Assembly (NCBI GenBank): GCA_022843045.1
Contig: JALHOJ010000007.1
Location: 1-64,000, forward strand
DNA from: Phycisphaerales bacterium
GTDB lineage: Bacteria; Planctomycetota; Phycisphaerae; Phycisphaerales; UBA1924
Length of the DNA stretch: 64,000 nucleotides
Direction of reading: 5' to 3'
Below the pieces are notes generated by a model. It was given only the letters and a program-made list of their open reading frames with translations. It made no database searches and was not told where the DNA came from. Below are positions 20,466 through 29,508 of the stretch, piece after piece; the stretch's first letter is position 1, and each line of letters begins with the position of its first letter. A program made the position numbers and the translations under genes.

Positions 20466-21704
20466 TCACGCCTTCAGCGCCGCTGGCCCCAACGTCTGAA
20501 TCGTCATCTTCCCCAGTTCCCGCTTGGCCAAGTACGCATTCAGCTGATCCAGCGTCACGCCTTCGACTTCCGCCGCCGCCTCTTCAAGCGAGCGCGGCTT
20601 ACCCAGCCTTCGCACATCCGCCCCCAACGTCCCCGCCCGTGCCGCCGTGGATTCTCCGCTGAAGACCAGCGAGCTCTTGAGGCCCACCTTCGCGCGATGA
20701 AACTCTTCAGGCGTCACCTTGCCGCTGGGCGTCGTGATCCGCTCCAATTCACCCTTGAGCACATCCAGTGATTCCTGTGCCCGCTCGGGCGTCGTCCCGA
20801 CATACGCGCTCACGCCTCCGTACGTCTTGTCGCCCCGATACCCCGCCGCCACGGCGTAGCACAGCCCGCGCTTCTCACGCACCTCGCTGAACAGTCGCCC
20901 GGACATCCCCCCCGACAGCACGCCCACCGCAAGCTTCTCGAGCACGCTCTGTGGGCTCGATTCCGCCGGCGCGTCATACGCCACCACGATCTGCACCTGG
21001 CTCGCCCCCGCGTCCTGCTCATGCGCATACCCGCGTAGCGCATCGGCCCCCTCCAGAATCTCCGGTGCCGCCCCGCGCCATCCCGCCAGAACCTGTTCAA
21101 GCCGCGCCGCGATCTCGTCCGCATCCACGGCCCCCGCCACCGCGCACACCGCCTGCGCGGGTTTGGCAAACCGCGCCCAGTGCATCACCAGGTCATGCCG
21201 CGTCGCCGCCCCAAGCCCTTCCGCCGTCCCCATCCCCGACCGATTCAGCGGCTTGGCATGATGCCGCGCCCGCGCCAGCAGGCTCACCCGCTGCTGCGGA
21301 TCGTCCTTGAGCGACTCCAGACTCTGCAAGCACAAATCCCGGCACGGCTCCAAAGCCTCTTCTTCGAGCCGAGGCCGAAGCACCATGTCCGACAGCGGCC
21401 CCAGCACATCGACCATGCGCTCACCCACGCACGTCGCGGCGAACCTCATCGTGTACGTCCCCGCTTCGACATCGCGATTGGCCCCGAGGCTGTCAAACAG
21501 GTCGGCCTCCTGCCGCGAGTCACGCTGCCCCGACCCGCGCAGCAGCATCTCTTCGAGCAAAGGCGTAATCCCCTCGCGTTCATCGGGATCGGTGATGCAA
21601 CCCGCCGGCACCGCCCAACTGACCGACGCTGAGCGCACGCCCGTCATCTTCTCGACGACGAGCGTCATGCCGCAGGAGAGGGGGCGCACGCTGATGGAGT
21701 TCAT
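20466..21704 (-). CDS. M16 family (insulinase/pitrilysin) protein, HxxEH motif not preserved
   Basis: M16 organisation; expected HFLEHM site reads PLLEEM (GITPLLEEMLLRGSGQRDSRQEADLFDSLGA); SGRLFSEVREKRGLCYAVAAGY. Confidence 0.8.
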   Translation of the reverse strand: MNSISVRPLSCGMTLVVEKMTGVRSASVSWAVPAGCITDPDEREGITPLLEEMLLRGSGQRDSRQEADLFDSLGANRDVEAGTYTMRFAATCVGERMVDVLGPLSDMVLRPRLEEEALEPCRDLCLQSLESLKDDPQQRVSLLARARHHAKPLNRSGMGTAEGLGAATRHDLVMHWARFAKPAQAVCAVAGAVDADEIAARLEQVLAGWRGAAPEILEGADALRGYAHEQDAGASQVQIVVAYDAPAESSPQSVLEKLAVGVLSGGMSGRLFSEVREKRGLCYAVAAGYRGDKTYGGVSAYVGTTPERAQESLDVLKGELERITTPSGKVTPEEFHRAKVGLKSSLVFSGESTAARAGTLGADVRRLGKPRSLEEAAAEVEGVTLDQLNAYLAKRELGKMTIQTLGPAALKA

Positions 21705-21733
21705 ACCTATGTATAGGCCCAGAGTGGGCCGAC

Positions 21734-21763
21734 GCCGGGGCTGAGCAAAGCGAAGCCCCGGGT
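21734..21763. repeat. GC-rich palindromic repeat, intergenic copy
   Basis: GCCGGGGCTGAGCAAAGCGAAGCCCCGGGT; near-identical copy inside pdxA at 60941. Confidence 0.8.
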
Positions 21764-21837
21764 TGGTCGATTCGGCCGTGGCTCAAGTGGACGTAAAGCC
21801 TTGCTGGGCAACAGTCTGTGTCTCTGGCGAGGTGACT

Positions 21838-21876
21838 TCAAAAACAGCGACGCGAGGCCGTTTCGGGCCTCGCGTC
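21838..21876 (-). terminator. Rho-independent terminator on minus strand
   Basis: GACGCGAGGCC-6 nt-GGCCTCGCGTC, with T-run on the minus strand (A-run at 21840-21844 on plus). Confidence 0.75.
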
Positions 21877-22017
21877 AGCGTTGTTCGTTGCCCGTCCGCA
21901 TTCGTTCGGCGTGCGAGCCCCAAGGCCTCAAGTCAGAAGCCTGCGATGGGCATCAGAAGCACGGGGAACGGGTCAAACGCGGATCGGTCGGGCTGAAGGT
22001 TGTTCAGCGATCGCAAT

Positions 22018-22080
22018 TTACTTGCGGGTCGCCTTCTTGGATGCCTTCTTCTTGCCCTTCTTTTTTGCCTTCTTGGCCAT
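22018..22080 (-). CDS. unannotated 20-aa lysine-rich small ORF
   Basis: ATGGCCAAGAAGGCAAAAAAGAAGGGCAAGAAGAAGGCATCCAAGAAGGCGACCCGCAAGTAA = MAKKAKKKGKKKASKKATRK; AAGGAG 7 nt upstream; absent from the ORF track. Confidence 0.65.
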   Translation of the reverse strand: MAKKAKKKGKKKASKKATRK

Positions 22081-22326
22081 TTCAAAACTCCTTGGTTCAG
22101 ACGAATCACTTCATGCAACGCAACGCTGCGCCGCGCGAGTGATCCTCGACACCGGAACATCTTATCGGAAAGTGCGCGACTTGTGTTGCAGAATTGTGAA
22201 AAAATGTGAACAACCGGTGGAGATTTTTCTCTCACGCCTCTTCCGCGCGCGCTTCGCACGCACTCTCGCGCACATTCATGCGCTCTTCGTCGATGTCTTC
22301 TCCACTCGCGCATCGCACGATGCGCT

Positions 22327-23646
22327 TCACCACAGCACGCGCACCCGGACAGTCTCGGGTACTTGGCGAATCTCTTCCACAACCTTCCGCGCGTTGGTCG
22401 GATCCACATCGAGCACCATGTACCCGACCTGTTCGTTGGTCCGCAAGTACTCCGCGCTCACGTTCGCGCCCAAGCCCGCGATCCGCGCGTGCACCTGTCG
22501 AAGCACGCCCGGCACGTTGCGATGGAAGTGCAAAATACGGTGTTTTCTGGGCGTTTCGAGGCTCTTTCCGTCCCCCGTCCCCAGGTCTCCGTCGCGCTCG
22601 TTCATGCCCATCAAGTCCACGTGCTGGGGTGGCAGTTCAACCTCCGGCACATTCACAGCGCCCGTGGTTGTTCCAACGTTGACGAACTTGATCAGCTTCT
22701 CCGCGACGTCCATCGCGATCGTCTCCTGCGCCTCTTCGGTGCTGCCGCCGATGTGCGGCGTCAGGATGACGTTCGGAAGTCCGCACAATGGACTCTCAAA
22801 CTTCTCCCCCTTCGACGCCGGCTCATGCGGGAAGACATCCACCGCAGCGCCCGCGACCGTGCCGTCCTTGAGCGCGGCAACCAACGCGGGCACATGCACC
22901 ACGCTCCCCCGCGCGTTGTTGATCAGAAACGCCCCGGGCTTCATCAACTTGAACTGCCGCGAACCCATCAGCCCGCTCGTGGACTCGTTCGCCGGCACAT
23001 GCAACGTCACGAAGTCGCTCTCCCGGAGCAACTCGGCAAGCGACCGCACCGCCCGCGCGTTGCCGAGCGGCAGCTTGGGCACGATGTCGTAGTAAATGAC
23101 CCGCATCCCCATCGCCTCAGCAAGCACGCTCACCTGACTCCCAATGTGCCCATACCCCACGATCCCAATCGTCCGCCCCCGTACCTCGTGGGCCCCGGTC
23201 GCCGACTTATCCCATTGCCCTGCATGCATTTGCGTGCTCTTGGGAAACATCTGGCGAGACAGCGCAATCACCTCCGCGATCGTCAATTCCGCCACGCTCC
23301 GTGTGTTGCTGAACGGCGCGTTGAACACCGGCACGCCCCGATCCCGAGCCTCGCCCAGGTCTACCTGATCCGTCCCAATGCAGAAGCACCCAATCGCCAA
23401 CAACCGAGGCGACGCCTCCAGCACCTTCCGCGGCACCAGCGACTTGCTCCGCACACCCAAGACATGACACTCCGAGGCCAGCTTCAGCAGCTTGGCCTCA
23501 TCAGGCGCACCCGACAGGCTTTCAACATGAAACCCCTCGCCCCGAAACATCGCGGCACCCCGCGCATGCACGCCCTCAAGCAGCACCACGCGAATCTTGT
23601 CCTTCGGATAGCTGGTCTTGGCTTTGGTTTCGATCTCACTCTTCAT
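22327..23646 (-). CDS. serA: D-3-phosphoglycerate dehydrogenase
   Basis: FCIGTDQVDLGEARDRGVPVFNAPFSNTRSVAELTI, GIVGYGHIGSQV, ACT domain HFHRNVPGVLRQV. Confidence 0.93.
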   Translation of the reverse strand: MKSEIETKAKTSYPKDKIRVVLLEGVHARGAAMFRGEGFHVESLSGAPDEAKLLKLASECHVLGVRSKSLVPRKVLEASPRLLAIGCFCIGTDQVDLGEARDRGVPVFNAPFSNTRSVAELTIAEVIALSRQMFPKSTQMHAGQWDKSATGAHEVRGRTIGIVGYGHIGSQVSVLAEAMGMRVIYYDIVPKLPLGNARAVRSLAELLRESDFVTLHVPANESTSGLMGSRQFKLMKPGAFLINNARGSVVHVPALVAALKDGTVAGAAVDVFPHEPASKGEKFESPLCGLPNVILTPHIGGSTEEAQETIAMDVAEKLIKFVNVGTTTGAVNVPEVELPPQHVDLMGMNERDGDLGTGDGKSLETPRKHRILHFHRNVPGVLRQVHARIAGLGANVSAEYLRTNEQVGYMVLDVDPTNARKVVEEIRQVPETVRVRVLW

Positions 23647-23729
23647 GCCTAGACACTAGGTGGGTATCACCCCAGCGGGTGTCCTCGGGCGCTGAGAGGG
23701 GAGGATGATCGACCACCCGCGCGCGACTT

Positions 23730-26700
23730 TCACTCCTGCGTGAGCTCCTTCAGCTTTCGCAACTGATCGAATGCCTGCAGGGGCGTCAGATGATCCAGCT
23801 TCACCTCCCGCAGCGCATCCACCGCCGGGTGTGCTACGTATTCGCGGAAGAGCGCCATCTGCCCCTCCTCGCGCTGCTTGCCCCTTTTCGCCCCTGCCTC
23901 TGGAGGGGCCGGGGGGTTGGGGTTTGCATCCGCCGCCCTCGCCGCGCCGCCCACGCCCGCCTCGTGCACCGCCAAGGTCTTGAGCACCTCACGCGCCCGC
24001 GTCACCACGCCCTTGGGCATCCCCGCAAGCCGCGCAACGTGCAACCCGTAACTCTGATCCGTCCTCCCAGGCAAGATCCGGTGCAGGAAAACGATCTCGG
24101 CGTGATCCTCCCCCGCAGGCCACTCCCGCACCGCGACGTGCAGGTTCATCACCCGCCCCGGCATGCGATCCTCAAGCTCGGTGAGCTCGTGATAGTGCGT
24201 TGCAAACAACGTCCGAGGTCCCTGTGCTCCCTCTTCCCCCGCCAGATGCTCGACGATCGCCCATGCCAGCGACAAACCATCCAGCGTTGAGGTGCCGCGT
24301 CCGACTTCGTCGAGGATGACCAGGCTCCGTGCCGTCGCATGGTGCAGAATCTGAGCCGTCTCCACCATCTCGACCATGAACGTGGATTGCCCCGCGTGCA
24401 ACGCGTCATCCGCCCCGATGCGCGTGAAGATCCGATCCGTCACGCCCACCGTCATCGCCGAGGCAGGCACAAACGACCCCGCATGCGCGAGAATCGTGAG
24501 CAACGCGACCATGCGGATGTAGGTGCTCTTGCCCGCCATGTTGGGGCCGGTGATAAGAGCGAGTGACGAAGTAGTGGGGGAGGTGCCGGTTGACGAGTCC
24601 TCACTCGCTTGCGACTTCGTCACTTCTCCCAGCCCACAGTCATTCGCCACACACCCCCCGCCCCCGCCCCCCAGAATCTCATCCAATACCGGATGCCGTC
24701 CCTGCTCAATCGAAAGCACGGGCCGCTCGACCACCTCCGGCGCAACCCACCCCCGCAGCGCGGCCTTATCCGCGAACGCCAACAGCACATCGATGGCACC
24801 GACGGCCTCAGCGAGCGTGCTGATCCCGTGCACCCGCGCCACCGCCTTGTCGCAGAGGCCCTGGAACAACTCACGCTCGCGCTCCAGCGCCCGGGCCTGG
24901 GCGGTCGTCACCTTCCGTTCAAACTCGCCTAGCACGGGCGACGTGAATCGCTCCACATTCCGCAGCGTCTGCATCCGCTTGAGTTCGGGTGGGGCGTTGC
25001 GCGCTTGGGCCTCGGGCAACTCGATGAAGTACCCCGCGACCTTGTTGTACCCGACGCGCAGGCTGGGCAGCTTGTGCGTTTCAATCAACTCCGCCTGATA
25101 CTTCGCCAGCCAAGCCCCCGCATCGCGTTCCAGCAATCGCGCCTCGTCCAGCGCCGGGTCCACGCCATCGCGAATCAGCCCCCCATCACGCAGATGCGCG
25201 GGCGGCTCCTCAATGCACAGCCCCAAAATCTCCTCCGCCAGCCCGCGCAGCGGTCCATCTTTGTTCCCGGCCTGCTCTGCGATAACCCGCCGCCACGAAG
25301 CCACCGCGCCGGCCTGATCCAGCGCGTCCGACACCTCGCCGCACGCGACGATGCTGCGGGCCAAACCTACCAAGTCCCGCGGCGTCGCACGCGCTAACGC
25401 AATCCGTCCCGCGATGCGGGCGATGTCCTGAACTCGCGCCAGCCCGGTGCCCACCCGCTCGCCAAGCTCTCGCTGTTCCACAAACAGCCCCACCGCCCGC
25501 CGACGTTCCGCGATCCTTGTCAAATCCCGCAAGGGCCTGCAGATCCACTCCCGCAGCGCCCGCTTGCCCATCGCAGTGCGAGGCGTGCCTCGTCCGGCGC
25601 CCGCACCCAGGAACACGCCCACCAGCGTGGGATCAATCACCGTTCCTGAGCCGCCCCCGACCATCACGCCGCGGGTCCCACCCTCGCGCATCGTCCGCTC
25701 CACCTCGAGCGAACGCAAACTCACCGCATCGATCACTAATGCCCCGCCCGCGTCGTCGCGCCGAGGCGGCCGCAGATGCCGCAGACTACCGCGACGCACC
25801 GTTGCAAGCACGCTTCCAGCGCCGCCAGACGAGTCGGCGGACTTGCCCTTGGTGGGTCCGCCCGTGGACGCTTTCCCCGAAGCCGTAGCCGCCACCAACG
25901 CCGCCTCCGCCTCGCGAGACTCTTCTTCCCCCGCCGTCTGCGTCTCCTGCAAGTACGACAGCAGCGCCCCCGCCGCCCACACGCTCGGCTCATCATCCCG
26001 CAGCCCAAACCCCGCCAGCGTTGCCACCTGATAGTGCTTCTTCAGCGTGTCGAGGGATTCCTGACCGCGGAAGTGCCAGCTTGGGCGAGGCGCAAGTGCA
26101 ACCCCGATGTTCGCGAGCGCGCTCTGCACGCCGCGCAGTTCGGCCGGCACCGTCCCCGAACCGTCCAGATCCGCAAACAGAAGTTCCTTGACGCTTCGCC
26201 GCGTCAGTTCATCCACAAGCGATGCCGGCGAGCACTCGACGACCGTGAACGTGCCTGTCGCCACCTCCGCCGCGGCCAGCGCGAGGCGAGTCGGCTCGCT
26301 CTTGGCAGCCGCTTCAACGACGACTGCGCCCACCGCCACGCTCGCGTCGCTCTCCAGCAGCGATTCGTCCACCAGCGTGCCGGGCGTGATCACCCGTGTC
26401 ACCGCCCGTGGCACCACGCCCTTCGCGAGGCTCGCTTCGATCAACTGCTCGCACACCGCCACCCGAAACCCGCGCGTCGTCAGTCGCTTGAGGTACGTCT
26501 CTAACTGATGAAACGGCATGCCGCACATCGGCACACCCGCCGTGCGCTGCGTGAGCGTCAGGCCGATGGCCTGACTCACCTTCACCGCGTCGTCGTCAAA
26601 GAGCTCGTAGAAGTCCCCGATGCGGAACAGCAGCACGCAGTCAGGATGCCGCTTCTTGAAGCGGTAGTACTGCTGCATCGCGGGTGTTTCACGCGGATCG

Positions 26701-26756
26701 GGCACGACACAACTCTCCCACTCAACTCCCCCGGGGGGCGGGCGATCCATGCCCAT
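23730..26756 (-). CDS. mutS: DNA mismatch repair protein MutS
   Basis: PAMQQYYRFKKRHPDCVLLFRIGDFYELF, TGPNMAGKSTYIR, DEVGRGTSTLDGLSLAWA, HYHELTEL. Confidence 0.96.
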   Translation of the reverse strand: MGMDRPPPGGVEWESCVVPDPRETPAMQQYYRFKKRHPDCVLLFRIGDFYELFDDDAVKVSQAIGLTLTQRTAGVPMCGMPFHQLETYLKRLTTRGFRVAVCEQLIEASLAKGVVPRAVTRVITPGTLVDESLLESDASVAVGAVVVEAAAKSEPTRLALAAAEVATGTFTVVECSPASLVDELTRRSVKELLFADLDGSGTVPAELRGVQSALANIGVALAPRPSWHFRGQESLDTLKKHYQVATLAGFGLRDDEPSVWAAGALLSYLQETQTAGEEESREAEAALVAATASGKASTGGPTKGKSADSSGGAGSVLATVRRGSLRHLRPPRRDDAGGALVIDAVSLRSLEVERTMREGGTRGVMVGGGSGTVIDPTLVGVFLGAGAGRGTPRTAMGKRALREWICRPLRDLTRIAERRRAVGLFVEQRELGERVGTGLARVQDIARIAGRIALARATPRDLVGLARSIVACGEVSDALDQAGAVASWRRVIAEQAGNKDGPLRGLAEEILGLCIEEPPAHLRDGGLIRDGVDPALDEARLLERDAGAWLAKYQAELIETHKLPSLRVGYNKVAGYFIELPEAQARNAPPELKRMQTLRNVERFTSPVLGEFERKVTTAQARALERERELFQGLCDKAVARVHGISTLAEAVGAIDVLLAFADKAALRGWVAPEVVERPVLSIEQGRHPVLDEILGGGGGGCVANDCGLGEVTKSQASEDSSTGTSPTTSSLALITGPNMAGKSTYIRMVALLTILAHAGSFVPASAMTVGVTDRIFTRIGADDALHAGQSTFMVEMVETAQILHHATARSLVILDEVGRGTSTLDGLSLAWAIVEHLAGEEGAQGPRTLFATHYHELTELEDRMPGRVMNLHVAVREWPAGEDHAEIVFLHRILPGRTDQSYGLHVARLAGMPKGVVTRAREVLKTLAVHEAGVGGAARAADANPNPPAPPEAGAKRGKQREEGQMALFREYVAHPAVDALREVKLDHLTPLQAFDQLRKLKELTQE
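23885..23930. repeat. GC-rich repeat in frame near the mutS 3' end
   Basis: TTTTCGCCCCTGCCTCTGGAGGGGCCGGGGGGTTGGGGTTTGC; encodes ANPNPPAPPEAGAK on the minus strand. Confidence 0.55.
24562..24624. repeat. inverted repeat in frame in mutS just before the Walker A motif
   Basis: AGTGACGAAGT (24562-24572) / ACTTCGTCACT (24614-24624); encodes EVTKSQASEDSSTGTSPTTSS. Confidence 0.8.
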
Positions 26757-26796
26757 CTCGAAGACTCAACCGTTTCCTATTCCCCGAACGCGGACC

Positions 26797-27255
26797 TCAC
26801 GACACAATCGCGCCCGGCTCAATCTCCGTGAGTGGGCTCAGGATCACCACGCGTCGCTCGGCTTCCCCCGCCGCGTCCCCACCCTGAGATTTGGGCACGT
26901 TGCTGGCCGCCAGCAGCATCCCGCGCGACTCCTCGCCCCGGATCACGCGCGGCGCAAGGTTCGCGATGATCACGATCCGTTGGCCAAGCAATTCCTCGGG
27001 CTTGTAGTACGCGCGAATCCCCGCACAGATCTGGCGAGGCGTGCCGCTGCCGTCGTCGAGCTGAAGCTTGTACAGCTTGTCAGCGTTGGGGTGGTTCTCC
27101 ACCTTCAGGATCTTCGCCACCCGCAGGTCCAGCTTCGCGAAATCGTCAAACGCCACCACCGGCTTGGGCGCGCCAGGCACAGGAGCAGCCGCAGTGGCGG
27201 CAGTGGGGGCCGAGGAAGTGGGGGAACCAGCAGGCGAGGGCGGCGGGGTCGTCAT
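26797..27255 (-). CDS. tRNA-binding domain protein (CsaA / MetRS C-terminal type)
   Basis: FDDFAKLDLRVAKILKVENHPNADKLYKLQLDDGS, GQRIVIIANLAPRVIRGEESRGMLLAA. Confidence 0.85.
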   Translation of the reverse strand: MTTPPPSPAGSPTSSAPTAATAAAPVPGAPKPVVAFDDFAKLDLRVAKILKVENHPNADKLYKLQLDDGSGTPRQICAGIRAYYKPEELLGQRIVIIANLAPRVIRGEESRGMLLAASNVPKSQGGDAAGEAERRVVILSPLTEIEPGAIVS

Positions 27256-27404
27256 GTCGCAGGATAGGACCTTTCTCAACTAATCACCTTACCCCCGCAT
27301 CCGTGCAGCCCGCCCAATCGTGCCGCCCGCCCATCCGCAATCACCGGCTGCGGTCGCGAAGTTCTTGCTTTCTGCGCGAAACCCGTGGTGCATTCGGGCA
27401 TCTA

Positions 27405-27426
27405 TACTTGCACGATGACGCAAGTA
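27405..27426. promoter_or_regulatory. putative ArsR operator overlapping the arsR start
   Basis: TACTTGC-8 nt-GCAAGTA inverted repeat; TATACT -10-like hexamer at 27403-27408. Confidence 0.45.
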
Positions 27427-27891
27427 CGCATACATACCCAGGCCCGCAGGGGCGCCCCACCCGCCCGCGTTTTTCGGTCTCCCAAGCACGCCGCCGCCAA
27501 GGCCCTGCCCATCGACGCGTTGCTGGATCCCGATCTGTTCAAGGCCCTGTGCGATCCCACCCGCGTCAAGCTGCTCGCGTGCCTCGTCAAGTGTGCCCGC
27601 CCATGTTCAGTTGGCGAAGTGGGGGAGTGCTGCGATGTGGATCTCTCCGTCGTCTCGCGGCATCTGGCCTTTCTCGAGCGGGCGGGCATCCTGGCCAGTA
27701 TCAAGAAGGGCCGCATCGTCACGTACTCCGTGCGATCCAGCGACCTGTGCGCATCCCTGCGCGACATCGCCGACGCTATCGAGTCCTGCTGCCCGCCTGG
27801 CACCTGCGGCAGTTGCTCGACCAGTTGCGGCTGTCTGCCCGTAAGCGACGCCCAGTCCACTCGAACCCAAGGAGGCCGCCGTGTACGCTGA
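27415..27891 (+). CDS. arsR: ArsR family transcriptional regulator with Cys-rich C-terminus
   Basis: LFKALCDPTRVKLLACL, GECCDVDLSVVSRHLAFLERAGIL; tail SCCPPGTCGSCSTSCGC; start uncertain (27385 GTG possible). Confidence 0.85.
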   Translation: MTQVRIHTQARRGAPPARVFRSPKHAAAKALPIDALLDPDLFKALCDPTRVKLLACLVKCARPCSVGEVGECCDVDLSVVSRHLAFLERAGILASIKKGRIVTYSVRSSDLCASLRDIADAIESCCPPGTCGSCSTSCGCLPVSDAQSTRTQGGRRVR

Positions 27892-28357
27892 TCCTGCTCC
27901 CGCCCCCGCCCCCGCCCAATTCCAAGCCCGTTCCGCACGCAAACCCCGCATCCTCTTTCTCTGCACCGGCAACTCCTGTCGCAGCCAGATGGCCGAGGGC
28001 TGGGCCCGCGCGCTCAAGGGCGATGTGCTCGACGCCTACTCCGCTGGCACCCATCCGCACGGCCTCAATCCCCTCGCCGTGCGCGTGATGCGCGAGGCGG
28101 GCGTCGACATCACCGCCCACACCTCCAAGCGCCCCGAGGACATCGGCGTTGCGTTTGATCTGGTCGTCACCGTCTGCGACTCGGCTCACGAGTCCTGTCC
28201 CGTCCTTCCCGGGGCCAAGATCGTCCATCGTCCTTTCGATGATCCCCCCCGCCTCGCCAAAGACGCCAAGTCCGACGACGAAGCCCTTCCACACTACCGC
28301 CGCGTCCGCGACGAAATTCGTACGTTCATTGAAACCCTCCCAAGTTCGCTTCTCTAA
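27881..28357 (+). CDS. arsC: arsenate reductase, low-molecular-weight phosphatase type
   Basis: ILFLCTGNSCRSQMAEGWARAL, YSAGTHPHGLNPLAVRVMREAGVDI; overlaps arsR. Confidence 0.85.
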   Translation: MYADPAPAPAPAQFQARSARKPRILFLCTGNSCRSQMAEGWARALKGDVLDAYSAGTHPHGLNPLAVRVMREAGVDITAHTSKRPEDIGVAFDLVVTVCDSAHESCPVLPGAKIVHRPFDDPPRLAKDAKSDDEALPHYRRVRDEIRTFIETLPSSLL

Positions 28358-28425
28358 CGAAACGCGACCCTCAGGGAGCGTCCCACACCAAATGCTCGTG
28401 CCTCCTCAGGCTCAAAGGAACCCCC

Positions 28426-29421
28426 ATGTCCAAGCCCTCCCCCTCCTCCTCCCCCGCCTGCTGCTCTGACTCCTGCTGCCCCGCCGAATCCAAGCAACCC
28501 GCGCTCAGCACCGTGACCACCGCCGACACCGTCCGCGACCATGTCCGCGCCGGCTACTCCGCCATCGCCAAGTCCGGCGGCTGGTCCCCGGACCAATGGA
28601 TGCAGTCTGTCGCCTCCACCGACACGACACCATCCAAGCCCGCCCCGCAGTCCGCCGGCTGCTGCTCCGGCGCGGGCGGCTGCTGCGGCCCTGCGACGTT
28701 CTCACCCGAGCAACTCGCCCAGGCCATCGGCTACGCCCAGTCAGATGCCGCCCTTGTGCCCGAAGCCAACCTTGGCCTCTCCTGCGGCAACCCCACCGCC
28801 ATCGCTTCGCTCAAGCCAGGCGAAGTCGTGCTCGACCTCGGCAGCGGCGCGGGCTTTGACTGCTTCATTGCCGGCCCCAAGGTGGGCAGCACCGGCCGCG
28901 TCATCGGCGTTGACATGACTCCCGACATGCTTAGTCGGGCCCGGGCCAATATCCAAACCTACACCCGCCAGACCGCGCTCTCCAACGTCGAGTTTCGCTT
29001 AGGTGAGATTGAGCACTTGCCCGTTGCCGATGCGAGCGTCGATGTCGTCATCTCCAATTGCGTCCTCAACCTCTCCCCCGACAAGTCCCAAGTCTGGCGC
29101 GAGATCGCCCGCGTCCTCCGCCCGGGCGGGCGCGTCGCCGTCAGTGACCTCGCCTTGCTCAAGCCCCTGCCCCCCGCCGTCGAGCAAGACGTCGCCGCCC
29201 TCATCGGCTGCGTCGCCGGCGCGGTGCTGGTCGAGCAAACCCGCCAGCAGATGCTCGCGGCGGGCTTCGCCCAGATCGACCTGCGCTCCAAGCCCGAGTA
29301 CATCGACGCCATGACCAACTGGGAGGACCCGCTCTACCGCCAGATCCTCGCCAAGCTTCCCCAGGGTTCCAAAGCCAGCGACTACATAACCAGCCTTGAT
29401 ATCTCCGCGCGCAAGGCCTGA
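28426..29421 (+). CDS. arsM: arsenite S-adenosylmethyltransferase with extra Cys clusters
   Basis: SCGNPTAIASLKPGEVVLDLGSGAGFDCFIA, VISNCVLNLSPDKSQVWREIARVLRPGGRVAVSD; CCSDSCC and CCSGAGGCCG. Confidence 0.92.
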   Translation: MSKPSPSSSPACCSDSCCPAESKQPALSTVTTADTVRDHVRAGYSAIAKSGGWSPDQWMQSVASTDTTPSKPAPQSAGCCSGAGGCCGPATFSPEQLAQAIGYAQSDAALVPEANLGLSCGNPTAIASLKPGEVVLDLGSGAGFDCFIAGPKVGSTGRVIGVDMTPDMLSRARANIQTYTRQTALSNVEFRLGEIEHLPVADASVDVVISNCVLNLSPDKSQVWREIARVLRPGGRVAVSDLALLKPLPPAVEQDVAALIGCVAGAVLVEQTRQQMLAAGFAQIDLRSKPEYIDAMTNWEDPLYRQILAKLPQGSKASDYITSLDISARKA

Positions 29422-29508
29422 ATCGCCGATCTGTGGCCCATGCCGACGATGACTCGCTTCGCCGAATCGTCGCGCTGGTCCGCACCTTGATCGCCCGATT
29501 CCCCCACC

